NCBI RefSeq assembly: GCF_003952185.1
Contig: NZ_RXFS01000008.1
Span: 310,001-374,000, forward strand
Source of the DNA: Variovorax sp. 679
GTDB lineage: Bacteria; Pseudomonadota; Gammaproteobacteria; Burkholderiales; Burkholderiaceae_C
Direction of reading: 5' to 3'
Length of the DNA: 64,000 bases
A model generated the notes under the pieces. The model ran no database searches. It saw only the letters and a program-made list of their open reading frames with translations, and was not told where the DNA came from. The translations under genes and the position numbers were made by a program. Of the stretch, positions 7,949 to 14,530 are shown in pieces; position 1 is the first letter of the stretch, and each line of letters starts with the position of its first letter.

Positions 7949-8449
7949 ATGCAATCCACCCTTCGCCTCGGCGCCATCGCCGTTCTGCTCGCAGCCTCCG
8001 CAGCCCATGCCCAGACGTCCGCATCCGCGGTGCGCACCGAAAAGAACATGTCGCTCGCGCTGGCCAACCAGATCGCGGCCGAAGCCGTGGCGGCCTGCGC
8101 GACCAACGGCTACAACGTGGCGGCCACCGTGGTCGACCGCGCCGGCACCGTGCGTGCCGTGCAGCGCGCCGACAACGCCGGCCCCCACACGCTGGCATCG
8201 AGCGAGCGCAAGGCCTGGACTTCGGCTTCGGCCAAGAGCCCCACGCAGGCCATGATGGAAGGCGCGCAGAAGAACCCGGGCGCGGCGAACCTGGTGTACC
8301 TGCCGGGCTTCCTGCTGCTGGGCGGCGGCGTGCCGGTCAAGTCGGGCAATGAAGTGATCGGCGCGGTGGGCGTGGGCGGCGCGCCCGGCGGCCACCTAGA
8401 CGAGCAGTGCGCCAACGCGGCGCTCGAGAAGGTCAAGGGCCTGCTCTGA
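7949..8449 (+). CDS. Exported HbpS/GlcG-like (DUF336) protein
   Basis: The 166-residue product begins with a Sec signal peptide (MQSTLRLGAIAVLLAASAAHA/Q), then a full DUF336 domain: LALANQIAAEAVAACATNGY, AATVVDRAGTVRAVQRAD, SERKAWTSASAKSPT and a C-terminal GAVGVGGAPGGHLDEQCA. Family members include the haem-binding HbpS of Streptomyces and GlcG of glycolate operons. A GGAGAG lies 8 bases before the start. It follows the kinase-regulator pair and overlaps the next gene by one base (TGATG). Haem binding is possible but no ligand residues can be proved from sequence. Confidence 0.88.
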   Translation: MQSTLRLGAIAVLLAASAAHAQTSASAVRTEKNMSLALANQIAAEAVAACATNGYNVAATVVDRAGTVRAVQRADNAGPHTLASSERKAWTSASAKSPTQAMMEGAQKNPGAANLVYLPGFLLLGGGVPVKSGNEVIGAVGVGGAPGGHLDEQCANAALEKVKGLL

Positions 8450-9147
8450 TGATGGCGCGCGGTATCTGGTCGGGTGTGCTGGCGGTCGCGCTCGGGTTGG
8501 GCGTGCCGGTCGGTGCGCTTGCCCAGGTGCCGCCGCTGGCGGCCGAGGTGCTTGCCTTCGAAGGGCTGCACCAGGCCGCCTGGCATGGCGACCTGCAGAA
8601 GCTGAAGGCGCTGATCGCTTCAGGAGCGAACCTCGATGCACGCGACGCGCGAGGTCGCACGCCGCTGCACGTTGCCACATTCGCAAGGCAGCGCGAGGCG
8701 ATCAAGCTGCTGGCCAAGGCTGGCGCCAACCTCGACCTGCTCGAGGACGACCGCTATGACGCCGTCACCATCGCTTCGGTGGCCGACGACGCCGCGACGC
8801 TTTCGGTGCTGCTCTCGCTCGGCGCCAAGGCCGGGCAGACCACGAGCCGCTACGACGGCACCGCGCTCATCGCGGCTGCGCACCTCGGGCACGACGAGGT
8901 CGTGCGCAGGCTGATCGCCGCCGGTGCGCCGCTCGATCACGTCAACAACCTGCACTGGACGGCGGTGATCGAATCCATCGTGCTCGGCGACGGCGGTCCG
9001 CGCCACCAGCGCACGCTGGCGGCGTTGATCGACGCGGGAGCCAGTCTCAAGCTGGCCGACCGCCAGGGCAACACGCCGCTGCAGCTTGCGAAGGCACGCG
9101 GCTACACCGCCATGGTCAAGCTGATCGAGGCAGCGCGCGCAAAGTAG
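8449..9147 (+). CDS. Exported ankyrin-repeat protein
   Basis: A 232-residue protein with an N-terminal signal peptide (GIWSGVLAVALGLGVPVGALA/Q) and about five ankyrin repeats: LHQAAWHGDLQKLKALIASG, RTPLHVATFARQREAIKLLA, a divergent third, TALIAAAHLGHDEVVRRLI and a last NTPLQLAKARGYTAMVKLIE. It probably works in the periplasm as a protein-binding partner. ATG 8449 overlaps the previous stop (TGATG); ATG 8452 is an alternative. Small periplasmic ankyrin proteins sometimes accompany catalases or haem proteins, which would suit the HbpS-like neighbour, but the partner here is unknown. Confidence 0.85.
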   Translation: MMARGIWSGVLAVALGLGVPVGALAQVPPLAAEVLAFEGLHQAAWHGDLQKLKALIASGANLDARDARGRTPLHVATFARQREAIKLLAKAGANLDLLEDDRYDAVTIASVADDAATLSVLLSLGAKAGQTTSRYDGTALIAAAHLGHDEVVRRLIAAGAPLDHVNNLHWTAVIESIVLGDGGPRHQRTLAALIDAGASLKLADRQGNTPLQLAKARGYTAMVKLIEAARAK

Positions 9148-9200
9148 GCTGCTCGGGGAGAATGGGGCCTCGCCACGAGGTTCCACGAGGAAGAAGCCCC

Positions 9201-9845
9201 ATGTACATGCCCCCGCAGTTCAATGCCAAGGACCCAGCCATCGCGCTGGAACTGATGCGCTCGCACCCGTTCGCGAGCCTGATATCGAACGACGACGACG
9301 GACTGCCGTACGTCACGCATCTTCCGCTGGTGGCTGAACAGCACCCGGGCGGCGAACTGGTGCTTTGGGGACATTGCGCCAAGCCCAATCCGCACTGGCG
9401 CTATCTGCAGGCCAGGCCCCGGGCGGCGGTCACCTTTCTCGGACCGCATTCGTACCTGTCGCCCTCGGTCTATCCCGACCTGGCCCGCGTGCCGACCTGG
9501 AACTACCTGGCGGTGCACTGCACCGTCGAGGCCCGGCTGATCGAGGAGCCGTCGGACAAGGACGTGCTGCTCAAGAAGCTCATCGAAGACCACGAGCCGG
9601 CCTACGCGCAGCAGTGGCGCGACTTGGGCGAGGAATTCCAGCTCAAGATGCTGGCAGGCATCGTGGGCTTCGAGCTGCGCGTGACGGCGCTGCAGTGCAA
9701 GATCAAGCTCAACCAGCACCGGCGCGAATCGCATGCCGCGATGCATGCGGTCTACAGCGAGGGCACGCCGGACGAGCAGGCGCTCGCCGCATGGATGGAC
9801 CGCTTGGGCATGACCGCCGAGGCTCCCGTGGCGGAGGGCCGCTGA
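9201..9845 (+). CDS. PaiB-like FMN-binding protein
   Basis: This 214-residue protein starts MYMPPQFNAKD after a GAGGAAGAAG ribosome binding site. It has the PaiB flavin-reductase-like split barrel: HPFASLISNDDDGLPYVTHL, LWGHCAKPNPHWRYL, TFLGPHSYLSPSVYPD and VPTWNYLAVHC. The C-terminal segment KMLAGIVGFELRVTALQCKI is also standard. Bacillus PaiB was described as a negative regulator of protease and sporulation genes; the biochemistry of most members is untested. The name in databases (transcriptional regulator) should be taken with caution because no DNA-binding domain is visible. Confidence 0.9.
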   Translation: MYMPPQFNAKDPAIALELMRSHPFASLISNDDDGLPYVTHLPLVAEQHPGGELVLWGHCAKPNPHWRYLQARPRAAVTFLGPHSYLSPSVYPDLARVPTWNYLAVHCTVEARLIEEPSDKDVLLKKLIEDHEPAYAQQWRDLGEEFQLKMLAGIVGFELRVTALQCKIKLNQHRRESHAAMHAVYSEGTPDEQALAAWMDRLGMTAEAPVAEGR

Positions 9846-9846
9846 G

Positions 9847-10074
9847 ATGCGAGGGCTTGGCCTGATCGGCCTCGTGCTGGCGCTGGTGATCGTCGGGCTG
9901 CTCGTGAAGAAGCAGATGACGGGCATGGCTTCTTCCGCGCGGCCGGCCGTGGCCGCACCGGCCGCCGGCGATGCGCCGGTGAATGTGCGCGACCAGGCGC
10001 AGCAGGTTCAGCAGCAGGTCAAGGAGGCGCTGGACGCAGCCGCGAAGACGCGGCAGATGCCCGATGACAACTGA
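9847..10074 (+). CDS. Small single-pass membrane protein
   Basis: A 75-residue protein that begins one base after the PaiB-like stop. It has one N-terminal membrane helix (GLGLIGLVLALVIVGLLV), a short basic KK, an Ala/Pro linker and a C-terminal Gln-rich helix (RDQAQQVQQQVKEALDAAA). It ends inside the start of tadA (overlap 10064-10074), so it is probably cotranscribed with both neighbours. I do not recognise a family. Coupling and a sensible membrane topology support a real gene. Confidence 0.7.
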   Translation: MRGLGLIGLVLALVIVGLLVKKQMTGMASSARPAVAAPAAGDAPVNVRDQAQQVQQQVKEALDAAAKTRQMPDDN

Positions 10075-11176
10075 GCCGAATCCGTCGCCCGTGACGCACG
10101 ACGATGCGCACTGGATGACGCTCGCGCTCGCCGAGGCGCGGCTCGCGGCCGACGCTGGCGAGGTGCCGGTGGGCGCGGTGCTGGTCAAGGACGGCCGGCT
10201 GATCGCGACGGGCCGCAACACGCCGGTCGCACAGCACGATCCGAGCGCGCATGCGGAAATCAATGCGTTGCGCGCCGGTGCTGCGGCGCTCGGCAACTAC
10301 CGGCTCGACGGCTGCGAGCTGTTCGTCACGCTCGAACCGTGCGCGATGTGCTCCGGGGCGATGCTGCATTCGCGCCTGGCGCGCGTGGTGTACGGCGCCG
10401 CCGATCCGAAGACCGGCGCGGCCGGCTCGGTGCTCGACCTTTTCGCCGAGCCGCGGCTGAACCACCGCACGCAGGTGCAGGGCGGGGTGCTGGCGCAGGA
10501 GTGCGCCGCGGTGCTGCAGGCTTTCTTCCAGCAACGGCGAAGCGCCGCACGCGCGCAGGCCGAGCCCTTGCGCGACGACGCGTTGCGCACGCCACCCGAG
10601 CGTTTCGACGCGCTGTCCGGCTACGACTTCACGCCGCGCTACGTGCAGGACCTGCCGAGCCAGCAGGGCTGGCGCATGCACTACGTCGATGAAGGCGATG
10701 ACGCCGCCTGCTGCCTCTGCCTGCATGGGCCCGGCGAGTGGGGCTACTTCTTCCGGCATCTCGTGGGCCTGCCCGGTGTGCGCACGCTGGTGCCCGACCT
10801 GATCGGCCTCGGAAAGAGCGACAAGCCCAAGCGCGAAGCGCCGCATCGGCTCGAATGGCATCGCGACGTGCTGCTCGAATGGCTGGACCGCGTGCAAACC
10901 GATCCGACGCCGATGGTGCTCGTGCACAGTGCGGCTGGCGCGGACCTGGCCGCGTTGCTGGTGGCCGCCGCGCCCGGACGTTTCGTGACGACGCTCGTCG
11001 CGCCCGAGGGGCAGGAGCGAATCGCGGATGCGTGGCGCGCACCATTCCCCGACCGGGGCTACGAAGCAGCGCTGCGCGCGCTCGGACCTGTCGCCACTTC
11101 CTCGGGACCGACGCCCGGGCAGGCCCGAACATTCGTGCTGCAAGTGAGAAACGCAATGGGATACTCGACCGCGTGA
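10064..11176 (+). CDS. tadA: tRNA adenosine deaminase TadA fused to an incomplete alpha/beta-hydrolase domain
   Basis: Residues about 15-165 form a complete TadA deaminase, which converts A34 to inosine in tRNA-Arg(ACG). The zinc ligands and proton shuttle are His63 and Glu65 (SAHAEINAL) and Cys93/Cys96 (PCAMC). From about 185 the same frame continues into a haloalkane-dehalogenase-like alpha/beta-hydrolase N-terminal half: GWRMHYVDEGD, CLHGPGEWGYFFRHL, VPDLIGLGKSDKP and a nucleophile elbow VHSAAG with Ser289. The protein ends at 370 residues with no histidine after Ser289, so a catalytic triad cannot be completed. Ordinary TadA has about 150-180 residues. It overlaps ldcA by GTGA. ATG 10064 is chosen because it begins MTTEPN just before the domain. 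Confidence 0.9.
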   Translation: MTTEPNPSPVTHDDAHWMTLALAEARLAADAGEVPVGAVLVKDGRLIATGRNTPVAQHDPSAHAEINALRAGAAALGNYRLDGCELFVTLEPCAMCSGAMLHSRLARVVYGAADPKTGAAGSVLDLFAEPRLNHRTQVQGGVLAQECAAVLQAFFQQRRSAARAQAEPLRDDALRTPPERFDALSGYDFTPRYVQDLPSQQGWRMHYVDEGDDAACCLCLHGPGEWGYFFRHLVGLPGVRTLVPDLIGLGKSDKPKREAPHRLEWHRDVLLEWLDRVQTDPTPMVLVHSAAGADLAALLVAAAPGRFVTTLVAPEGQERIADAWRAPFPDRGYEAALRALGPVATSSGPTPGQARTFVLQVRNAMGYSTA

Positions 11177-12141
11177 CCAAACACATCTACATCTACTCTC
11201 CCTCCAGCGCGGTCCGCGACAAGGCCGCTTTCCGGCGCGGCGTGAAGCGGCTCAAGGCTCTGGGTCATGAAGTCGAAGTCGACGACGCGGCGCTCTCGGC
11301 GCATCAGCGCTTTGCGGGTGACGACGCCACGCGGCTCGCCGCGATCTCGCGCGCTGCCGCGAGCGGCGCGGACGTGGCGCTCATTGCACGCGGTGGCTAT
11401 GGCCTCACGCGCATCCTCGATGCCATTCCGTACAAGGCCCTGGCCAAGGCGATCGAGAAGGGCACCGAGTTCGTCGGCTGCAGCGACTTCACCGCGCTGC
11501 AGAACGCACTGCTGGTCAAGACCGGTGTCGTGACCTGGTCGGGCCCAGCCGTCGGTGAAGACTTCGGCGCCGAAGGCGGCCCCGACGACATCATGGAAGC
11601 CTGCTTCGACGACCTCCTGACAGGGCAGGGCGAAGGCACCGGCTGGCGCATGCCGGCGCGCGACGCCGACCTGAAGTTCAAGCCGGTGCAAGACGCGGTA
11701 CTGTGGGGCGGCAACCTCTGCGTGCTCGCCAGCTTGCTCGGCACGCCGTACTTTCCGTCAGTGGACAAGGGCGTGCTCTTCATCGAGGACGTCAACGAGC
11801 ACCCGTACCGCATCGAACGCATGCTCGACCAGTTGAAGATGGCCGGCGTGCTGGCGCGTCAGCGCGCCATCGTGTTCGGGCAGTTCACGGGCATACGCAA
11901 GGTGCCGGGCTATGACCGCGGTTTCGGCTTGAACTCGGTGATCGACCGGCTGCGTTCATCGCTCAAGGTGCCCGTGCTTGCGGGTCTGCCGTTCGGCCAT
12001 GTGCATACGAAGGTGTTACTGCCCGTGGGTGCGAAGGTATCGATGGCAGCTGAAGGGCGTGATATTTTTCTCGTTTGGGGCCATCGACATGCGTCCGCTC
12101 ATGACGACCATCATGGACATGACCATCATCACGTCCATTGA
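11173..12141 (+). CDS. ldcA: LD-carboxypeptidase (S66) with histidine-rich tail
   Basis: This 322-residue S66 peptidase trims the terminal D-Ala from murein tetrapeptides during cell-wall recycling in the cytoplasm. The nucleophile is Ser104 in FVGCSDF, with the Glu in the GVLFIEDVNEHPYRIERML region and the His in LPFGHVHTKVLLPVG. The N-terminal ALIARGGYGLTRILD is a family hallmark. It starts with GTG overlapping the tadA stop. After the domain the protein adds HRHASAHDDHHGHDHHHVH, with 10 histidines in the last 20 residues. That tail is not part of the family fold and could bind Ni2+, Zn2+ or Cu2+. No signal peptide is present. Confidence 0.9.
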   Translation: MTKHIYIYSPSSAVRDKAAFRRGVKRLKALGHEVEVDDAALSAHQRFAGDDATRLAAISRAAASGADVALIARGGYGLTRILDAIPYKALAKAIEKGTEFVGCSDFTALQNALLVKTGVVTWSGPAVGEDFGAEGGPDDIMEACFDDLLTGQGEGTGWRMPARDADLKFKPVQDAVLWGGNLCVLASLLGTPYFPSVDKGVLFIEDVNEHPYRIERMLDQLKMAGVLARQRAIVFGQFTGIRKVPGYDRGFGLNSVIDRLRSSLKVPVLAGLPFGHVHTKVLLPVGAKVSMAAEGRDIFLVWGHRHASAHDDHHGHDHHHVH

Positions 12142-12179
12142 TTCGGGACACAAAGAGAATTAAACGTTAAATATGAAAA

Positions 12180-12200
12180 ACGGCCCCTGGGGCCGTCGTT
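12180..12200 (+). terminator. Bidirectional terminator after ldcA
   Basis: The inverted repeat ACGGCCCC / GGGGCCGT (12180-12187 and 12189-12196) forms a GC-rich hairpin flanked by GAAAAA on the left and CGTTGTTT on the right. It therefore has a U-rich tail on both strands. It lies between ldcA and the convergent gene at 12204 and should end both transcripts. Confidence 0.8.
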
Positions 12201-12203
12201 GTT

Positions 12204-12539
12204 TCATTTGCTTTGGGTAAAGCGCTGGTGCGCCCGAGGCCCCATCGAACCAGGCAATCCACCTTTGAACATGCTGTTGATGGCTTTCATTTGCCGGCGT
12301 GCGGCGGTCTCGCCGTCGATGGCGCTCAGGGCCATCATCACGTCCTGCCGGAGGTACCAGAGTGCTTCTACGTCTGCCGCGAAACGCACGCGCTGACTGA
12401 TACGCTGGACCGAATGACCGCCGTGACCCTGGAGCACCGACAGCATCGCGGTACGAATGCGACCGAGTTGGCTCTCCGTCGCCTGACGGGATCCGAAGCC
12501 GGTTACGTTCAGCAGACGAAGGATGCGGCGGAAGAGCAT
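12204..12539 (-). CDS. Hypothetical protein, 111 aa
   Basis: I do not recognise this 111-residue product. It starts MLFRRILRLLNVTGFGSRQA and is predicted helical, with a basic N-terminus and a central FAADVEALWYLRQDVMMALS followed by IDGETAARRQMKAINSMF. There is no signal peptide or membrane segment. It is monocistronic on the minus strand, ends at the shared terminator and faces a 357-base AT-rich gap. Codon use resembles its neighbours and the long upstream region supports its own promoter, so it is probably a real gene. Confidence 0.6.
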   Translation of the reverse strand: MLFRRILRLLNVTGFGSRQATESQLGRIRTAMLSVLQGHGGHSVQRISQRVRFAADVEALWYLRQDVMMALSAIDGETAARRQMKAINSMFKGGLPGSMGPRAHQRFTQSK

Positions 12540-12625
12540 GGGACTGAAAGCGTATTGCCGGAAGCGAGAACGGCCGCTACCTTAAGCCTCAGTTAACCAT
12601 TCCACAAGATCCGAAACGATGTTTC

Positions 12626-12639
12626 TTGTTTGCAAACAA
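12626..12639 (+). promoter_or_regulatory. Perfect 14-bp palindrome
   Basis: TTGTTTGCAAACAA reads identically on both strands. It lies about 30-45 bases upstream of the possible -35 element at 12669, inside the divergent region between two genes. It is suited to a dimeric DNA-binding protein; the protein cannot be named. Confidence 0.45.
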
Positions 12640-12668
12640 CAGGCTTTGCTCATCGTTTGTACTAGTAA

Positions 12669-12697
12669 TTGAATTTTGTTTTCCAAAGTACTACAAA
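12669..12697 (+). promoter_or_regulatory. Possible sigma-70 promoter for the cyclase gene
   Basis: TTGAAT (12669-12674) and TACAAA (12692-12697) are separated by 17 bases, each matching 4 of 6 consensus positions. The position, about 200 bases before the coding start, would give a long leader. AT-rich DNA makes chance matches likely. Confidence 0.3.
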
Positions 12698-12896
12698 TTA
12701 ATGGCTGAGTCTTTGCATCTGCTCATTCGCCGGCGCTGCATGCATACCGCTGCGGCGGCGGATATCGGAGATGAAAGGTGAGCAGGTCGTTTCTCTCGAG
12801 TGCGAACGGACGCGTACAAGGGGAACCGTCTGCGTGGAAATGCAGGGAGCCCCAGGGCATTTACAACCAGCGGTAGAAATCGAGAATCACAACAGT

Positions 12897-13844
12897 ATGG
12901 GTGTCAATTCCACAGTCGTATTCGCGGATTTGACGGGGAGCACCAGGGTCTTCGAGGCCATGGGGAATGCGCGTGCCACCGAGACCGTGACCCGGTTGAC
13001 GCAGTGGATCGGCGGCGTCTGCCAGGCGCACGGCGGCCGGGTGGTGAAGTCGCTCGGTGATGGCGTGTTCGCCATCTTCACCAGCGGCGCGGCGGCCACG
13101 CATGCGGTTGTCGAGTTGCAGCGCTATCACCAGAAGAGACTGCTTGCATGGCCGGCTCCGTTGCGCATGGCGTTGCAGATCGGCGTGGCCAGCGGAGAGG
13201 TGGTCGAGGTCGAGGGCGACTGCTATGGCGATGCCGTCAACCTCGCCTCGCGGCTGAGCGACCTGGCCGGCCCGGGCCAGATCTGGGTGACCGCCGCTGT
13301 CATCTCGCAGTTGCGCGAAGGCGCTGTGCAGCATCGCGACCTGGGTCTCATCAACATCCGTGGGCGCAGCGAGATGTCGGTCGTGCACCGGATCGACTGG
13401 CAGGAAGACGTGACCACATTCCTCACGGTGCCCGCTGCGCTGGCTCCCTTGCGCATGCCCGACTCCTCGTTCGGCCAGATCGAACTGGCCTGGCTCGATG
13501 TGCGGTCGATGTTCCGTACCGAAGAACTGCCGATCCACCTGGGGCGCGTCGACGATGCGCAGTTCGTGGTCAACGACCCCCGCGTCTCGCGGCTGCACGC
13601 GCGCATCGAATTGCGGCAGGGCAGTTGCGTGCTGATCGATGTCAGTACCTATGGCACCTGGGTGCGCTTCCACGGCAATGACGGGCCGAGCACCGAGATT
13701 GCCCTGCGGCGCGAGGAATGCGTGCTGCATGGCCGCGGCGAGATTGGCCTGGGCGCACCGCTGAGCGACTACAGCGCGCCGACCATCGCCTTCAACACGA
13801 CCACCGGCGACGTGATGCTGTCGCGCCGCGAAATCGCGCGCTGA
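12897..13844 (+). CDS. Class III adenylate/guanylate cyclase with FHA domain
   Basis: The 315-residue protein joins a class III nucleotide cyclase (about residues 3-180) to a C-terminal FHA domain (about 215-315). The cyclase keeps both metal-binding aspartates, in VVFADLTGST and KSLGDGVFAIF, and the transition-state Asn and Arg in GDAVNLASRL. The FHA part reads LPIHLGRVDDAQFVVNDP then VSRLHARIEL, the phosphothreonine-binding loops. It probably makes cAMP in the cytoplasm under control of a Ser/Thr-phosphorylated partner. The start is placed at ATG 12897 (MGVNSTVVFADLTGS), where the domain begins; an in-frame ATG at 12771 would add 42 unrelated residues. No kinase gene is adjacent. Confidence 0.88.
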   Translation: MGVNSTVVFADLTGSTRVFEAMGNARATETVTRLTQWIGGVCQAHGGRVVKSLGDGVFAIFTSGAAATHAVVELQRYHQKRLLAWPAPLRMALQIGVASGEVVEVEGDCYGDAVNLASRLSDLAGPGQIWVTAAVISQLREGAVQHRDLGLINIRGRSEMSVVHRIDWQEDVTTFLTVPAALAPLRMPDSSFGQIELAWLDVRSMFRTEELPIHLGRVDDAQFVVNDPRVSRLHARIELRQGSCVLIDVSTYGTWVRFHGNDGPSTEIALRREECVLHGRGEIGLGAPLSDYSAPTIAFNTTTGDVMLSRREIAR

Positions 13845-13974
13845 ACACGGCAAAGGCACTGCCCACGGCGGTGACGTTTGGCTACCATGCCGCATGCCAT
13901 CGGGTGCACCGTGAAGATGCATCGGGCGTTGCGTATCCACCTGGGCGTTGTCCGCCCTTGGCCCTGGAGCCACC

Positions 13975-14325
13975 GTGAACCTCAAACCTCAATCTTCTGT
14001 TTTCAAGTGGGCAACCATCGGTGCCGTCGTCGCCGGTGCGCTGCTGGCGGCAGGTGCCGCAAATGCGCGCGGAAGCTGGTCGGTGCAGATCGGCACCCCC
14101 GGCTATGTAGCCGGCGGCTACCCGGCACCGTACTACGCACCCCCGCCGGTCTACAGCTATCCGGCTCCCATCTATTACGAACCGCCGCCGCCGGTCTACT
14201 ACCGGCCGCCGCCACCGGTGTATTACCGCCCGGCGCCCATCTACGTCCCGCCGCCCGGACGCATCTACTACGGCCCCGGCTATCCCTACCGTCCGCCGAA
14301 CAGTTGGGACGACGAGCGCGATTGA
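13975..14325 (+). CDS. Pro/Tyr-rich exported protein
   Basis: A 116-residue product starting with GTG after GGAGCCACC. The signal peptide (SSVFKWATIGAVVAGALLAA, ending near ANA/RG) leads into a mature part made almost wholly of Pro, Tyr and Gly: YYAPPPVYSYPAPIYYEPPP, then VYYRPPPPVYYRP with three tandem PPPVYY-like units. It ends SWDDERD. Such proteins are usually periplasmic or outer-membrane-associated and of unknown role. It is monocistronic and closed by a strong terminator. Confidence 0.75.
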   Translation: MNLKPQSSVFKWATIGAVVAGALLAAGAANARGSWSVQIGTPGYVAGGYPAPYYAPPPVYSYPAPIYYEPPPPVYYRPPPPVYYRPAPIYVPPPGRIYYGPGYPYRPPNSWDDERD

Positions 14326-14352
14326 CACTGTCACCTGAATGTTTTCTGAAGC

Positions 14353-14381
14353 ATTGGCATGCCCTCTGGCATGCCAATTTT
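14353..14381 (+). terminator. Rho-independent terminator
   Basis: ATTGGCATGCC (14353-14363) pairs perfectly with GGCATGCCAAT (14368-14378) around a CTCT loop and is followed by TTTG. It lies 27 bases after the Pro/Tyr-rich gene. The rest of the gap up to 14530 shows no gene. Confidence 0.85.
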
Positions 14382-14530
14382 GTTTCAAGGAGTGACTAAA
14401 AAGTCACATTGGCACACATTTTTGTGGTGACCTGACCAGTCTTGGGCACCGGTTCCATGGCTTTTCTGCAGGGCATGCCGCTTGCCTTGATCGCTCCAAC
14501 AGGCGTCGATACGCAACAGGAGCGAGGATC

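Larger units (their letters stand above)
12540..12896. other. AT-rich intergenic region with palindrome
   Basis: About 357 bases without a convincing gene. The stretch from about 12596 to 12715 is much richer in A and T than the rest of the window. It contains the palindrome at 12626-12639 and a possible sigma-70 promoter at 12669-12697 directed at the cyclase gene. An open frame extends upstream of the cyclase start to 12771 but lacks a ribosome binding site and family similarity. Confidence 0.6.

Noticed and set aside
12771..12896. 42-residue upstream extension of the cyclase
   Set aside because: The sequence is unrelated to cyclases and begins in AT-rich regulatory DNA; the domain starts right at ATG 12897.
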